Source: Streptomyces erythrochromogenes
GTDB taxonomy: Bacteria > Actinomycetota > Actinomycetes > Streptomycetales > Streptomycetaceae
DNA length: 64,000 nucleotides
NCBI RefSeq assembly: GCF_036170895.1
Contig: NZ_CP108036.1
Span: forward strand, 6,359,501-6,423,500
Reading direction: 5' to 3'
The notes beneath the pieces were generated by a model, which saw only the letters and a list, made by a program, of their open reading frames with translations, did no database searches and was not told where the DNA came from. Below are positions 16,501 through 23,769 of the stretch, in pieces (position 1 is the stretch's first letter; every line of letters starts with the position of its first letter). The position numbers and the translations under genes are program-made.

Positions 16501-17098
16501 GATGGGTGACCACCACGCCTTCCTGGCCGAGCTGGGAGTGATCCCGGCGCGCCGGCTGCGCGGCACCGAGCACGGGCAGACCGTGCTCGTCGCGGGAGCC
16601 AAGGCAGCCACCCAGACCCCGCCGATCCGGTCCGGGAAGCGGGTCATCTTCACGACGCTGGACGACGGCACGGGCCTGGTCGACCTGGCCTTCTTCGACG
16701 ACAGCCACGAGCGGTGCGCGCACACCGTCTTCCACTCCTTCCTGCTGCTGGTACGCGGTGTCGTGCAGCGCAGGGGCCCGCAGAGCCTGAGTGTGGTCGG
16801 GGCGGCGGCGTGGAACCTGGCGGAGCTGGTGGAACTGCGGGCGGCGGGCGGCCTGGACGCGGTCGCGGCCCGCCTCGCCGAGCCGGCCGGCAACGCCTCC
16901 GGCAACGCCTCCGGCGACGGCGACGGCGACGCGTCCGGCGACGCGGCCGACGGGGAGCCGGCCGCGAAGGGGCCGGGGCGCACGATCCGCATGTCCACGG
17001 GGTACGAGATGAACCCCTGGGCCGATCTCCAGCCGCCCGGCACCGGCCCCGCCACCGGCCGCAAACTGTGGCACTCCAGCCCGGGGAGCGCGGGATGA
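13550..17098 (+). CDS. dnaE2: DnaE2, error-prone DNA polymerase III alpha subunit
   Basis: A 1182-residue C-family polymerase of the ImuC/DnaE2 type. The PHP domain begins at once (FTHLHTVSGFSMRYGGSHPE, ALTDRDTLAGAV). The polymerase core carries RGSGAGSLVNHLLGI and the catalytic PDIDIDVESARR. Further on are CFQIESPGQRDLV, HEQIIEIVDVMTGC and a C-terminal OB fold (VLVAGAKAATQTPP...FTTLDDGTGLVDLAFFD). The length is normal, except for a Gly/Asn/Ala/Asp-rich low-complexity insert at about residues 1118-1140. The GTG at 13550 has a textbook AGGAGG six bases upstream. It makes mutagenic translesion synthesis possible with a catalytically dead Y-family partner; the next gene overlaps it by 4 bp and looks like that partner. 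An SOS box precedes it. Confidence 0.95.
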   Translation: MPGFTHLHTVSGFSMRYGGSHPERLAERAAERGMDALALTDRDTLAGAVRFAKACAGAGIRPLFGADMAVSPAGSPAAGSAGPGGSTASAAGGGPGEASYRRRTPVKGGAFLDESAARAVFLARDGAAGWAELCRMVTAAHATAAEVPLVPWDALRGEGVFVLLGPGSEVGRALAAGRPDRAARLLAPWREVYGDSLRLEAVHHGRTGTGPGSLRLAARTVGFAAEQGVPAVLTNAVRYADPGQGPVADILDAARRLVPIDRRGPLDTGERWLKAPAAMAEAADLIARAAGLGPADARRLLAQTRHTAEACSVDPEDDLGIGSVHFPEARLVGAAHRSAQRVLASRASAGMVLRGYAGDPAYWERMHHELDIIAHHGFASYFLTVAQVVDDVREMGIRVAARGSGAGSLVNHLLGIAHADPVEHGLLMERFLSKRRRVLPDIDIDVESARRLEVYRRIIDRFGAERVATVSMPETYRVRHAVRDVGAALSMDPAVVDRLAKAFPHIRARDARAALEELPELRDVRGESYGRLWEFVESLDALPRGTAMHPCGVLLSDASLLARTPVVPTSGEGFPMSQFDKDDVEELGLLKLDVLGVRMQSAMAHAVAEIRRGTGEELDLDDPAQVPPGDRATYELIRSAETLGCFQIESPGQRDLVGRLQPATFHDLVVDISLFRPGPVAADMVRPFIEARHGRAPVRFPHPDLADALRETYGVVVFHEQIIEIVDVMTGCGRDEADRVRRGLSDPPSQARIKVWFAAQAAERGYPVEVIARTWEIVEAFGSYGFCKAHAVAFAVPTYQSAWLKAHHPAAFYAGLLTHDPGMYPKRLLLADARRRGVPVLPLDVNRSAAAHRIELVSDAGGVWGLRLGLADVHGISGAEAARIESGQPYASLRDFWDRAHPGRPVAERLAQVGALDSFGANRRDLLLHLTELHGAQRAAGVRGPQLPLEGGRSTASVGLPDLTDAERLSAELGVLGMDASRHLMGDHHAFLAELGVIPARRLRGTEHGQTVLVAGAKAATQTPPIRSGKRVIFTTLDDGTGLVDLAFFDDSHERCAHTVFHSFLLLVRGVVQRRGPQSLSVVGAAAWNLAELVELRAAGGLDAVAARLAEPAGNASGNASGDGDGDASGDAADGEPAAKGPGRTIRMSTGYEMNPWADLQPPGTGPATGRKLWHSSPGSAG

Positions 17099-18099
17099 GC
17101 GCCACCGGGAAGGCCGTGATGTGCCTGCGGCTGCACCCCGCCGGCGGAGGACCGCTCGGGGCGCGGGAGTACGCCGGGGTGCTCGCGCTGCTCGGCGGGA
17201 TCACCCCGGCCGTGCAGGCCCTGCCGCCGGACGCCGCCCTCGCCGACGTCCGGGGCGCGCTGCGCTACTTCGGCTGCGACGCCCGCCGGCTGGCCGCCGT
17301 GATCCGGGTCCGGGCCCTCGCCCTGTACGGCGTGGACGCCGCCGTCGGCGTGGCCGGCAACCCCATGCTGGCCCGGGCGGCGGCCCGCGAGGCCCGGCCC
17401 GGCGGGACCCTGGTGCTCCCCGAAGACCCCGCAGCCGTAAGGGACTTCCTGGCGGACAAGCCGGTCACCGCACTCGACGGAATCGGCGCCAAGGCCGCCC
17501 GCACCCTGTGCTCCTACGGCCTCGACTCCGTCGGCCGGGTCGCCGCCGCCCCGCCCGCCGCCCTGCGCCGGATCCTCGGCGCCCGGCTCGGCCGCGAGGT
17601 GCACGAGCGCGCCCTCGGGATCGACCGGACCCCCGTCCGGCCGGGCGCCGCCGCCCGCGCCCTCGCCGCCGAGCGGCTCTTCGACCGGGACGAGCTGGAT
17701 CCCGTACGGCACCGGCGGGCCCTGCTCTCGCTGACGGAGGAGCTCGGCGCGAAGCTTCGTACACAAGAGGGCGGGCGGGTGTGCCGCGTCCTGACGCTCA
17801 CCGTCCGCTGCGCCGACCGCACCACGCTCACCCGGACCCGCACCCTGGCCGAACCCACCGCGCACTCGGCGGCCCTGACCGCCACGGCCTACGCCCTGTA
17901 CGACGGCCTCGGCCTGCAGCGGGCCCGGGTCCGCGCACTGTCCCTGCGGGCCGAGGAGCTGATCCCGGCCGAACGGGCCGTGCGGCAGCTCAGTTTCGAC
18001 CCCGAGGACGAGAAGGCCCGCCGCCTGGAGGCCGTCACGGACCGGGTCCGTTCGCGCTTCGGTCCGCACGCCATAGCCCGTGGCACGCTGGCCGCCTGA
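17095..18099 (+). CDS. ImuB-like Y-family polymerase homologue (apparently non-catalytic)
   Basis: A 334-residue protein. The helix-hairpin-helix region ALDGIGAKAARTLCSYGLDS (about residues 126-145) and the following little-finger-like part (LTEELGAKLRTQEGGRVCRVLTL) place it with Y-family polymerases of the DinB/ImuB type. The N-terminal palm is shortened, and the expected metal-binding D-x-D and S-x-D-E motifs are absent: the chain starts MCLRLHPAGGGPLGAREYAG and has PPDAALADVRGALRYFG instead. As in ImuB it is probably an adaptor that brings DnaE2 to the beta clamp. ATG 17095 overlaps the dnaE2 stop (ATGA), so the two are coupled. No imuA'/recA-like gene is in this operon. Confidence 0.8.
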   Translation: MSATGKAVMCLRLHPAGGGPLGAREYAGVLALLGGITPAVQALPPDAALADVRGALRYFGCDARRLAAVIRVRALALYGVDAAVGVAGNPMLARAAAREARPGGTLVLPEDPAAVRDFLADKPVTALDGIGAKAARTLCSYGLDSVGRVAAAPPAALRRILGARLGREVHERALGIDRTPVRPGAAARALAAERLFDRDELDPVRHRRALLSLTEELGAKLRTQEGGRVCRVLTLTVRCADRTTLTRTRTLAEPTAHSAALTATAYALYDGLGLQRARVRALSLRAEELIPAERAVRQLSFDPEDEKARRLEAVTDRVRSRFGPHAIARGTLAA

Positions 18100-18189
18100 C
18101 GGACGGTCGGACGACACGCGAGTTTTTACCGACGCGTAACTTCCCTGTGTTGCTACTCACACGTAATTTAGCGGCAGCAGCGCCCCCTT

Positions 18190-18203
18190 GTGATCCGGAT
18201 CAC
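18190..18203. promoter_or_regulatory. Perfect 14-bp palindrome before the lipase gene
   Basis: GTGATCCGGATCAC is a perfect palindrome 53 bp ahead of the lipase ATG, in an AT-richer promoter region (ACGTAATTTAGC at about 18163). It resembles Crp/FNR-type sites (TGTGA-N6-TCAC). The regulator is not identified. Confidence 0.45.
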
Positions 18204-18255
18204 GGGACGAATCCCCACGCTCATCCCCTTGAGTCGACCGCAAGGAGATCACACG

Positions 18256-19116
18256 ATGCTGCCCTGGAGACGCCTGCTCCGCCCGCTGGCCGTCCTCATC
18301 CTCACCGCCGCCGCACTCGTCGCCCCCACCGGCGCAGCGCAGGCCGCATCCGCCCCCAGCAGCGGCTGGAACAACTGGTCCTGCAAGCCGTCCGCCGCCC
18401 ACCCGCGCCCCGTCGTCCTCGTCCACGGAACCTTCGGCAACTCCTGGGACAACTGGCTCGGCCTCGCCCCGTACCTCGTCCACCGCGGGTACTGCGTCTA
18501 CTCGCTCGACTACGGCCAGCTGCCCGGCGTGCCCTTCTTCAACGGGCTCGGCCCCATCGACAAGTCCGCCGAACAGCTCGACGTCTTCGTCGACAAGGTG
18601 CTCGCCTCGACCGGCGCGTCCAAGACCGACATCATCGGGCACTCCCAGGGCGGCATGATGCCGCGCTACTACCTGAAGTTCCTCGGGGGCGCGGAGAAGG
18701 TGAACGCGCTGGTCGGGCTCGCTCCCGACAACCACGGCACCACTCTGCTCGGGTTCACCAAGCTCCTCCCGTACTTCCCCGGGGCCGAGGACCTGATCAG
18801 CACCGCGACCCCCGGCCTCGCCGACCAGATCGCCGGCTCCGCCTTCCTGCAGAAGCTCAACGCGGGCGGGGACACCGTGCCCGGGGTGAAGTACACGGTG
18901 ATCGCCACCAAGTACGACGAGGTGGTGACGCCGTACCGGAGCGGCTTCCTGGAGGGGCCGAACGTGCGCAACGTCGTGCTCCAGGACCTGTGCTTCCTGG
19001 ACCTCTCGGAGCACGTGACCATCGGGCTCACCGACCGGATCGCCTGGCACGAGGCGGTCAACGCCCTCGACCCGGCCAACGCCGAACGAACCACCTGCGC
19101 CTCGGTGTTCGACTGA
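18256..19116 (+). CDS. Secreted triacylglycerol lipase/esterase (lipase class 2)
   Basis: A 286-residue exported lipase. The signal peptide has RRLLRPL, then a hydrophobic core and AQAASAP (cleavage near residue 33). The mature part has the oxyanion loop VVLVHGTFGNSWDNW, nucleophile elbow IGHSQGGMMPRYYLKFLGG and a late His in DLSEHVTIG, with a probable Asp in KYDEVVTPY. This matches the actinomycete class 2 lipases that hydrolyse triacylglycerols outside the cell. AAGGAGAT lies 7 nt before ATG 18256. Convergent with the LPMO gene. A GTGATCCGGATCAC palindrome in the promoter may control it. Confidence 0.9.
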   Translation: MLPWRRLLRPLAVLILTAAALVAPTGAAQAASAPSSGWNNWSCKPSAAHPRPVVLVHGTFGNSWDNWLGLAPYLVHRGYCVYSLDYGQLPGVPFFNGLGPIDKSAEQLDVFVDKVLASTGASKTDIIGHSQGGMMPRYYLKFLGGAEKVNALVGLAPDNHGTTLLGFTKLLPYFPGAEDLISTATPGLADQIAGSAFLQKLNAGGDTVPGVKYTVIATKYDEVVTPYRSGFLEGPNVRNVVLQDLCFLDLSEHVTIGLTDRIAWHEAVNALDPANAERTTCASVFD

Positions 19117-19152
19117 CACCAGGCGCGGGCGGTCCGCTCGGCGAGACACCCC

Positions 19153-20235
19153 TCAGCGGCCGTGGCGGCCCGCCACCGAACGGCGGCGGGCCACCGCGAA
19201 CAGCACGGCCGCGCCGACGGCCAGGGCGCCGGCCCCGGCGATCGCGATGGAGGGGGTGGCGCTGTTGCCGCCGGTCTCCGCGAGGTTGCCGCCCGCCGAG
19301 GAGCCCGAGCCCGCCGGGTTCGCGGAGGCGGGCGAGGACTGGGACGGGAGGGGGGCGCCGGTCGCGCCGTTCGTCTTCGGGTCGTTGTCGCCGTGGCCGT
19401 TGTGCTCCACCGAGGACTTGCCGGCGCCGTCGGCGATCTGCTGGTCGGTCGGGGCGGAGGGCTTGTCCGACGGCTTCGACCCGTTCCCGTTCCCGGACCC
19501 GCTGTCGTTGCCGCTGCTGGGCTTGGTGCTCGGCGAGGCCCCCGTACCGCCGTTCCCTGCAGTGCCCCCGTTGCCCCCACTACCGCCGTTGTCCTTGCCG
19601 AAGACCACGTCCGAGCAGGTGTAGAAGGCCTCCGGGCTGTCGGAGCGCTGCCAGATGCTGTAGATCAGGTGGCGGCCGGACTTGTTCGGGACGGTCCCCG
19701 AGAACACGTAGTCGCCGTTCTGCATGCCCGGGTCGGTGGCCTTCGCGAACGGCGCGGGCTCCAGGTCGGACCACTTCAGAGGCTTCGACGGGTCGTAGCC
19801 GTCCTTCGTCACGTACAGCTCGAAGGAGCCCTTGTGCGGGGCCGTGCCCTTGTAGCGGAAGGTGTGCGGGCCGGCGGACATCGGGCCGGCCGGCCAGTCG
19901 CCGCGGGCCAGGTCCAGGCCCTGGTACTTGTCGTTGCCGGCCGAGCACAGCTGGCCGTTCGGGATCAGCGCCCGGTGGTTCCCGGCGGCGTTGGCGATGT
20001 TGACGGCGTTCCAGTCGTAGAACGCCTGGGCCCCGCTCGCGGCGACCGCCGCCTTGCACGCCGCCGACTTCGGCGACTCCGGTCCCTCCGCGTAGCACGC
20101 CGCGACCCGGCTGACCGGGTCCGTCATCGAGCCGTGTGCGGCAGCGGGGACGGCGGCGTACGCGGCCAGCGCGAGCGGGGCGAGACCGGCGGCGGCGATT
20201 CGGATCGGCGTCACGGTACGGCGGCGTGCGGGCAT
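19153..20235 (-). CDS. AA10 lytic polysaccharide monooxygenase with LAETG sortase anchor
   Basis: A 360-residue secreted copper enzyme. After the signal peptide (LAPLALAAYAAVPAAA) the mature chain starts with His of HGSMTDPVSR, the first ligand of the histidine brace. The catalytic domain extends to about residue 190 (GRHLIYSIWQRSDSPEAFYTCSDVVF). A Gly/Ser/Asn/Pro-rich linker follows, then LAETGG, a membrane helix (IAIAGAGALAVGAAVLFAVA) and RRR-rich tail. That is a class E-type cell-wall sorting signal, so the enzyme is probably anchored to peptidoglycan rather than released. It oxidatively cleaves chitin or cellulose. ATG 20235 follows GAAGGAG. No carbohydrate-binding module is seen. Confidence 0.92.
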   Translation of the reverse strand: MPARRRTVTPIRIAAAGLAPLALAAYAAVPAAAHGSMTDPVSRVAACYAEGPESPKSAACKAAVAASGAQAFYDWNAVNIANAAGNHRALIPNGQLCSAGNDKYQGLDLARGDWPAGPMSAGPHTFRYKGTAPHKGSFELYVTKDGYDPSKPLKWSDLEPAPFAKATDPGMQNGDYVFSGTVPNKSGRHLIYSIWQRSDSPEAFYTCSDVVFGKDNGGSGGNGGTAGNGGTGASPSTKPSSGNDSGSGNGNGSKPSDKPSAPTDQQIADGAGKSSVEHNGHGDNDPKTNGATGAPLPSQSSPASANPAGSGSSAGGNLAETGGNSATPSIAIAGAGALAVGAAVLFAVARRRSVAGRHGR

Positions 20236-20465
20236 GAGTGGATCTCCTTCGGGCAAGGCGGGGGCGCGCCTGCGGAAGCGGGCTCGGCGGCGCCGCCCCC
20301 CGGCGGCGCCACGACCGGCCCTTCCTGTCCTGGCCCCGCCAAGCTAGCCCCCGGACCACGCCTTTTCGCCGCACAGACCCCCCAGGAGAGGATCCTTAGG
20401 GTCCGCTTAAGGAGGGGGAAAGCGAGGCATCAGGAACCGCCCCCGGCCCACGGGGGAACGGCGCT

Positions 20466-20948
20466 CTACCGCAGGAGCGCGGCCAGGCCGGACTCGGAAC
20501 GGGCCTGGTCGTCCAGGGCGTCCAGGGCGCGGACGGCCTGGGCCGCCGCCTCCGGGTCGCTCGTCGTGAGCCCGCTCTCGGCGAACTCGTCCTCGTCCAG
20601 CCGCAGTACGGACGTCCCGTCCGCCGAGACCCACAGGTCGAGGTCCAGGTCCTCCACGAGGATCTCCCCGCTCTGGACGTGCACCGGACGCGTCACGTCG
20701 CAGTACCAGCCCTTCAGGACGCCGTCGCCCGTGCGCACCTCCTTGACCGCGTACCAGCGGGTCCGCCAGAAGTGCTCGACGAACACGTCGCCCGGCTCGA
20801 AGCGGACGAAGCCGAAGTCCCGCACGTCCTCCGCGGCCCACGGGGCCCGTACGGAGATGCGGTCGCCGTCGTCGGCGACCCGCGTCGCCGGGTAGCGGAT
20901 CTTGGTCCGGCCGGCCTTGGTCAGGACGACGGTCAGCTGCTCGGTCAC
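20466..20948 (-). CDS. DUF402 protein (FomD/Ntdp-like nucleotide diphosphatase fold)
   Basis: A 160-residue DUF402 protein. VEHFWRTRWYAVKEVR, GVLKGWYCDVTRPV and VEDLDLDLWVSADG are the family landmarks; the last bears the acidic cluster that binds divalent metal in nucleoside tri/diphosphatases of this fold. Activity here is inferred from the family. The GTG start at 20948 overlaps the stop of the GNAT gene upstream (GTGA), so the pair is cotranscribed. The ORF could be read further upstream, but only inside the GNAT gene. Confidence 0.85.
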   Translation of the reverse strand: MTEQLTVVLTKAGRTKIRYPATRVADDGDRISVRAPWAAEDVRDFGFVRFEPGDVFVEHFWRTRWYAVKEVRTGDGVLKGWYCDVTRPVHVQSGEILVEDLDLDLWVSADGTSVLRLDEDEFAESGLTTSDPEAAAQAVRALDALDDQARSESGLAALLR

Positions 20949-21886
20949 TGTGTCCCCAGCTTCCTCGTGTAGCGCGTCTCGGTCGCGCAGATCTCGTACC
21001 CGAACCACCGGTTGATGGCGAGCATCGGGTCGTTGCCGGAGTCGTTGCCGGTGAACGCCTGCGTGTATCCGGCCGCGCGGGCCCGGTGGAGGGAGGTGTT
21101 CTTGGCGAGCTTGGCCAGGCCGCGGCCGCGGAAGGCGCGCAGCGTGCCGGTCATCGCCGAGCCGTAGCGGGTGGCGCCGTCGGTCCGGGCGGCGCTGAAG
21201 GCCACGGCCTTCCCGTCGACCAGGGCGACGGTCGTCAGCTCCTTGTCGAGGGAGGGGTTGTGCCAGGTGTCGGCCATCCAGTGCTCGTAGTCGTCGAACT
21301 CGGCCGCCACGTCACCCGGCTCGTCCGCCGTCGTCTCGGCGTCGATAGCGAACAGGGGGCGCGGGTCCGCGGCGAAGGCGGTCGCGGGCAGCAGCTCCAC
21401 CCCGGCCGGGAGGGCGTCCGGGAGCGCGGGCAGCGCGGCCTCGGTCAGGTCCAGGCGCAGGAAGTGCGCCGAGCGGCCCGGCCGGTAGCCGTGCCGCTCC
21501 GCGAAGGCGCGGTGCGCGGGCTCGTCGAGGACCCAGGCGTACGAGTCCACCGCGCCCCGTGCGGCGAGGTGCTCCTCGGCCGCGCGCAGCAGGAGCCGGC
21601 CGGCGCCGAGGCCGCGGCGGGCCGGGTCGACGTACGCGTTGACGTACCCCTGGCCGGGGCGCGGGCTGTAGGGGGCGATGCCGGCCTGGGCGCTGCCGAC
21701 GACCTCGCCGCCGGGGGTCTCGGCGACGAGTACGCGATGGTGCCTGTCGGGGTGGGCGCCGGCGAGCTCGTGGGCCACGTCCCTGGCACTGGTGATCAGG
21801 AACGGCAGGGCCGCGCGGCGTACCCGCACCACCGATTCCACGTCCCGGAGGTCGTCCGGACGCAGATCGCGGATCAGAACAGTCAT
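20945..21886 (-). CDS. GNAT N-acetyltransferase with two acetyltransferase-like domains
   Basis: A 313-residue protein. The first GNAT domain has VGSAQAGIAPYSPRPGQGYV and the acetyl-CoA loop VDPARRGLGAGRLLLRAAEEH (about residues 87-107). A second domain follows, with VDGKAVAFSAARTDG, FRGRGLAKLAKNTSLHRA (a second R/Q-x-x-G-x-A-like loop) and a C-terminal GNDPMLAINRWFGYEI. This is the mycothiol-synthase-like double GNAT layout, though it need not be MshD. ATG at 21886 is the start of the conserved TVLIRDLRPDDL. Downstream DUF402 is translationally coupled. Divergent from a GntR gene, with 71 bp between starts. Confidence 0.88.
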   Translation of the reverse strand: MTVLIRDLRPDDLRDVESVVRVRRAALPFLITSARDVAHELAGAHPDRHHRVLVAETPGGEVVGSAQAGIAPYSPRPGQGYVNAYVDPARRGLGAGRLLLRAAEEHLAARGAVDSYAWVLDEPAHRAFAERHGYRPGRSAHFLRLDLTEAALPALPDALPAGVELLPATAFAADPRPLFAIDAETTADEPGDVAAEFDDYEHWMADTWHNPSLDKELTTVALVDGKAVAFSAARTDGATRYGSAMTGTLRAFRGRGLAKLAKNTSLHRARAAGYTQAFTGNDSGNDPMLAINRWFGYEICATETRYTRKLGTQ

Positions 21887-21957
21887 GCGGCAGACGCTAT
21901 GCGCGCCCGCGCGCCCGGCGCCTCCCAATTAACCGCCGATGGTGGACAATCACCCCC

Positions 21958-22347
21958 GTGAGCTCGACGAACCTGAAGATCACCATCGACGGCTCGGCCG
22001 GCTCGGCCGCCCCGTACGAACAGCTGCGCGCGCAGATCGCCGCCCGTGCCCGGTCCGGGAAGCTGCCGGCCGGCTTCAAACTGCCGACCGTACGGGGGCT
22101 GGCGGAGGACCTGGGGCTGGCCGCCAACACCGTCGCGAAGGCCTACCGGGCGCTGGAGGCCGACGGGGTGATCGAGACGCGGGGCCGCAACGGGACCTTC
22201 GTCGCCGCGGCGGGGGAGGGCGCGGCGCGCGAGGCCGCGTCGGCCGCGCAGGCGTTCGCGGAGCGGGTGCACCGGCTGGGGCTGACGGAGGCCGAGGCGG
22301 TCTCCGCCGCCACCGAAGCCCTCCGGGCCAGGTACGCCGCGAAGTAA
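21958..22347 (+). CDS. Small GntR-family (YtrA-type) regulator
   Basis: A 129-residue regulator consisting of a GntR winged helix (PYEQLRAQIAARARSGKLPA, KLPTVRGLAEDLGLAANTVAKAYRALEADGVIETRGRNGTFV in two blocks) and a short C-terminal helical tail of about 45 residues. That is the YtrA subfamily layout, with no ligand-binding domain. The GTG at 21958 starts immediately before the conserved domain. It is divergent from the GNAT/DUF402 operon and may control it; no operator palindrome was evident in the 71-bp gap. Confidence 0.85.
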   Translation: MSSTNLKITIDGSAGSAAPYEQLRAQIAARARSGKLPAGFKLPTVRGLAEDLGLAANTVAKAYRALEADGVIETRGRNGTFVAAAGEGAAREAASAAQAFAERVHRLGLTEAEAVSAATEALRARYAAK

Positions 22348-22475
22348 CCGGCCCGCGGCCCGGCCTGCGGGGGAAGCCCGCCCGGCCTGCCGCGGCCCGG
22401 CCCGGCCCGCGGGCTCCGCACCCCCGCACCCCGCACCCCGCACCCCCGCGCCTCAGAGCGCCGGCGGGGCTGTCC

Positions 22476-23579
22476 CTAGAGGTAGAGGCCCGCCTCCGAG
22501 TGGGGCTGCGGGGGCAGGATCGCCGCCGGGCCCGTGCCGCGGCGCAGGGCGAAGAGTTCGGCCAGGGTGGCGCCCTCCCGGGGGACGCCCTCGTCGGTGC
22601 CCAGCCAGTCCACCGCCTCGCGGTGGGTGAGCCGGCCGACCTCGATGCGGGCCAGGCAGCGCCCGGGGCGGACCACCGCGGGGTGGAGCCGTTCCAGGTC
22701 CTCGTTGGTCGTCACGCCGACCAGGACGTTGCGGCCCTGCCCGAGCAGGCCGTCCGTCAGGTTCAGCAGCCGCGACAGCGCCTGGCCGGCGGTGTGCCGG
22801 GCCTCGCCGCGGATGAGTTCGTCGCAGTCCTCCAGCAGCAGGAGCCGCCAGCGGCCCTTCGCCGTGCCCTCGTCCTCGCCGATCGCGATGTCCATCAGGT
22901 AGCCGACGTCGTTGAACAGCCGCTCCGGGTCCAGGACGCAGTCCACCTGGCACCAGTCCCGCCAGGACCGGGCCAGCGTGCGCAGGGCGGAGGTCTTGCC
23001 CGTGCCAGGCGGCCCGTGCAGCAGGAGCAGCCGGCCCGCGATGTCGTCCGGGGTCACCTTCATCAGCCGGTCCATCGCCCCGGCGACCGGCGCGGTGTAG
23101 TTGGGCCGCACCTCCGCCCAGGTCCCGGCGGCGATCTGGCGGGTCGTCCGGTACGGGCCGCGGCGCGGGGAGACGTACCAGAAGCCCATCGTGACGTTCT
23201 CCGGCTGCGGTTCCGGCTCGTCCTGCACGCCCTCGGTGGCCTTGCCGAGCACACCGGCGGCGAGTTCGTCGCTGACGGCCGTCACGGTGACGTCCGCGCC
23301 CCGGCTCCAGCGGGAGACGAGCATGGTCCAGCCCTCGCCCTCGGCGAGGGTGGCGCTGCGGTCGCTGTCGCGCGCCGAGCGCAACACCGTGGCCTCCGGG
23401 GGCAGGAGGGTCGCCTCCGCCTTGACCCGCTCGATCGACACGCTGTGCGAGTAGGGCTGCTCGCCCGAGGCGAACCGGCCGAGGAACAGCGCGTCGACGA
23501 CGTCCGACGGCGAATCGCTGTCGTCGACGTTGAGCCGGATCGGCAGCGCGTCATGCGGGTTGGCTGGCATGGCGCCCAT
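22476..23579 (-). CDS. DUF5925-type AAA ATPase
   Basis: A 367-residue protein. The N-terminal 170 residues (DDSDSPSDVVDALFLGRFASG, GFWYVSPRRGPYRTTRQIA) belong to the DUF5925 type. The rest is an AAA+ module with Walker A LLHGPPGTGKTS, Walker B LLLLEDCDELI, sensor VGVTTNEDLERLHPAVVRPGRC and a short lid. Members are common in Streptomyces; the substrate is unknown. Two starts nine bases apart are possible (23579 and 23570); neither has a strong ribosome site. It stands alone, divergent from the SGNH lipase gene. Confidence 0.82.
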   Translation of the reverse strand: MGAMPANPHDALPIRLNVDDSDSPSDVVDALFLGRFASGEQPYSHSVSIERVKAEATLLPPEATVLRSARDSDRSATLAEGEGWTMLVSRWSRGADVTVTAVSDELAAGVLGKATEGVQDEPEPQPENVTMGFWYVSPRRGPYRTTRQIAAGTWAEVRPNYTAPVAGAMDRLMKVTPDDIAGRLLLLHGPPGTGKTSALRTLARSWRDWCQVDCVLDPERLFNDVGYLMDIAIGEDEGTAKGRWRLLLLEDCDELIRGEARHTAGQALSRLLNLTDGLLGQGRNVLVGVTTNEDLERLHPAVVRPGRCLARIEVGRLTHREAVDWLGTDEGVPREGATLAELFALRRGTGPAAILPPQPHSEAGLYL

Positions 23580-23769
23580 GATCCGGCACGAGGTGCCCTC
23601 GTGCACCCGTGTTTCGCCGGATCGGGTGCCAAGTTCCCTCTTCAAACGCAGGGCGGGTGAAGATTCGGGCCGCAACTCTGCCCCGAACATTCTTGGCATG
23701 GACACTTCCAGCAACCCTCGGCTGCTTGTACCACGGACTCAGGAGTAACCCCCACAAGGAGCCGCACAC

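Noticed and set aside
10354..16509. A 2051-codon open frame on the + strand across the ATPase and dnaE2
   Set aside because: It is a GC-bias shadow. It runs antisense through the ATPase and repeat block and out of frame in dnaE2, whose own frame has clear polymerase motifs.
17121..20003. A 960-codon + strand open frame
   Set aside because: Arg/Pro/Gly-rich shadow of the ImuB-like, lipase and LPMO genes, without domain or start signal.
20393..20413. TCCTTA-N9-TAAGGA inverted repeat between the LPMO and DUF402 genes
   Set aside because: Six-base arms only, and it lies too far from a start to be an operator; may be chance or a weak terminator.
23639..23663. TCTTCA-N13-TGAAGA repeat before the SGNH lipase
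   Set aside because: Long spacer and short arms; no supporting second site.
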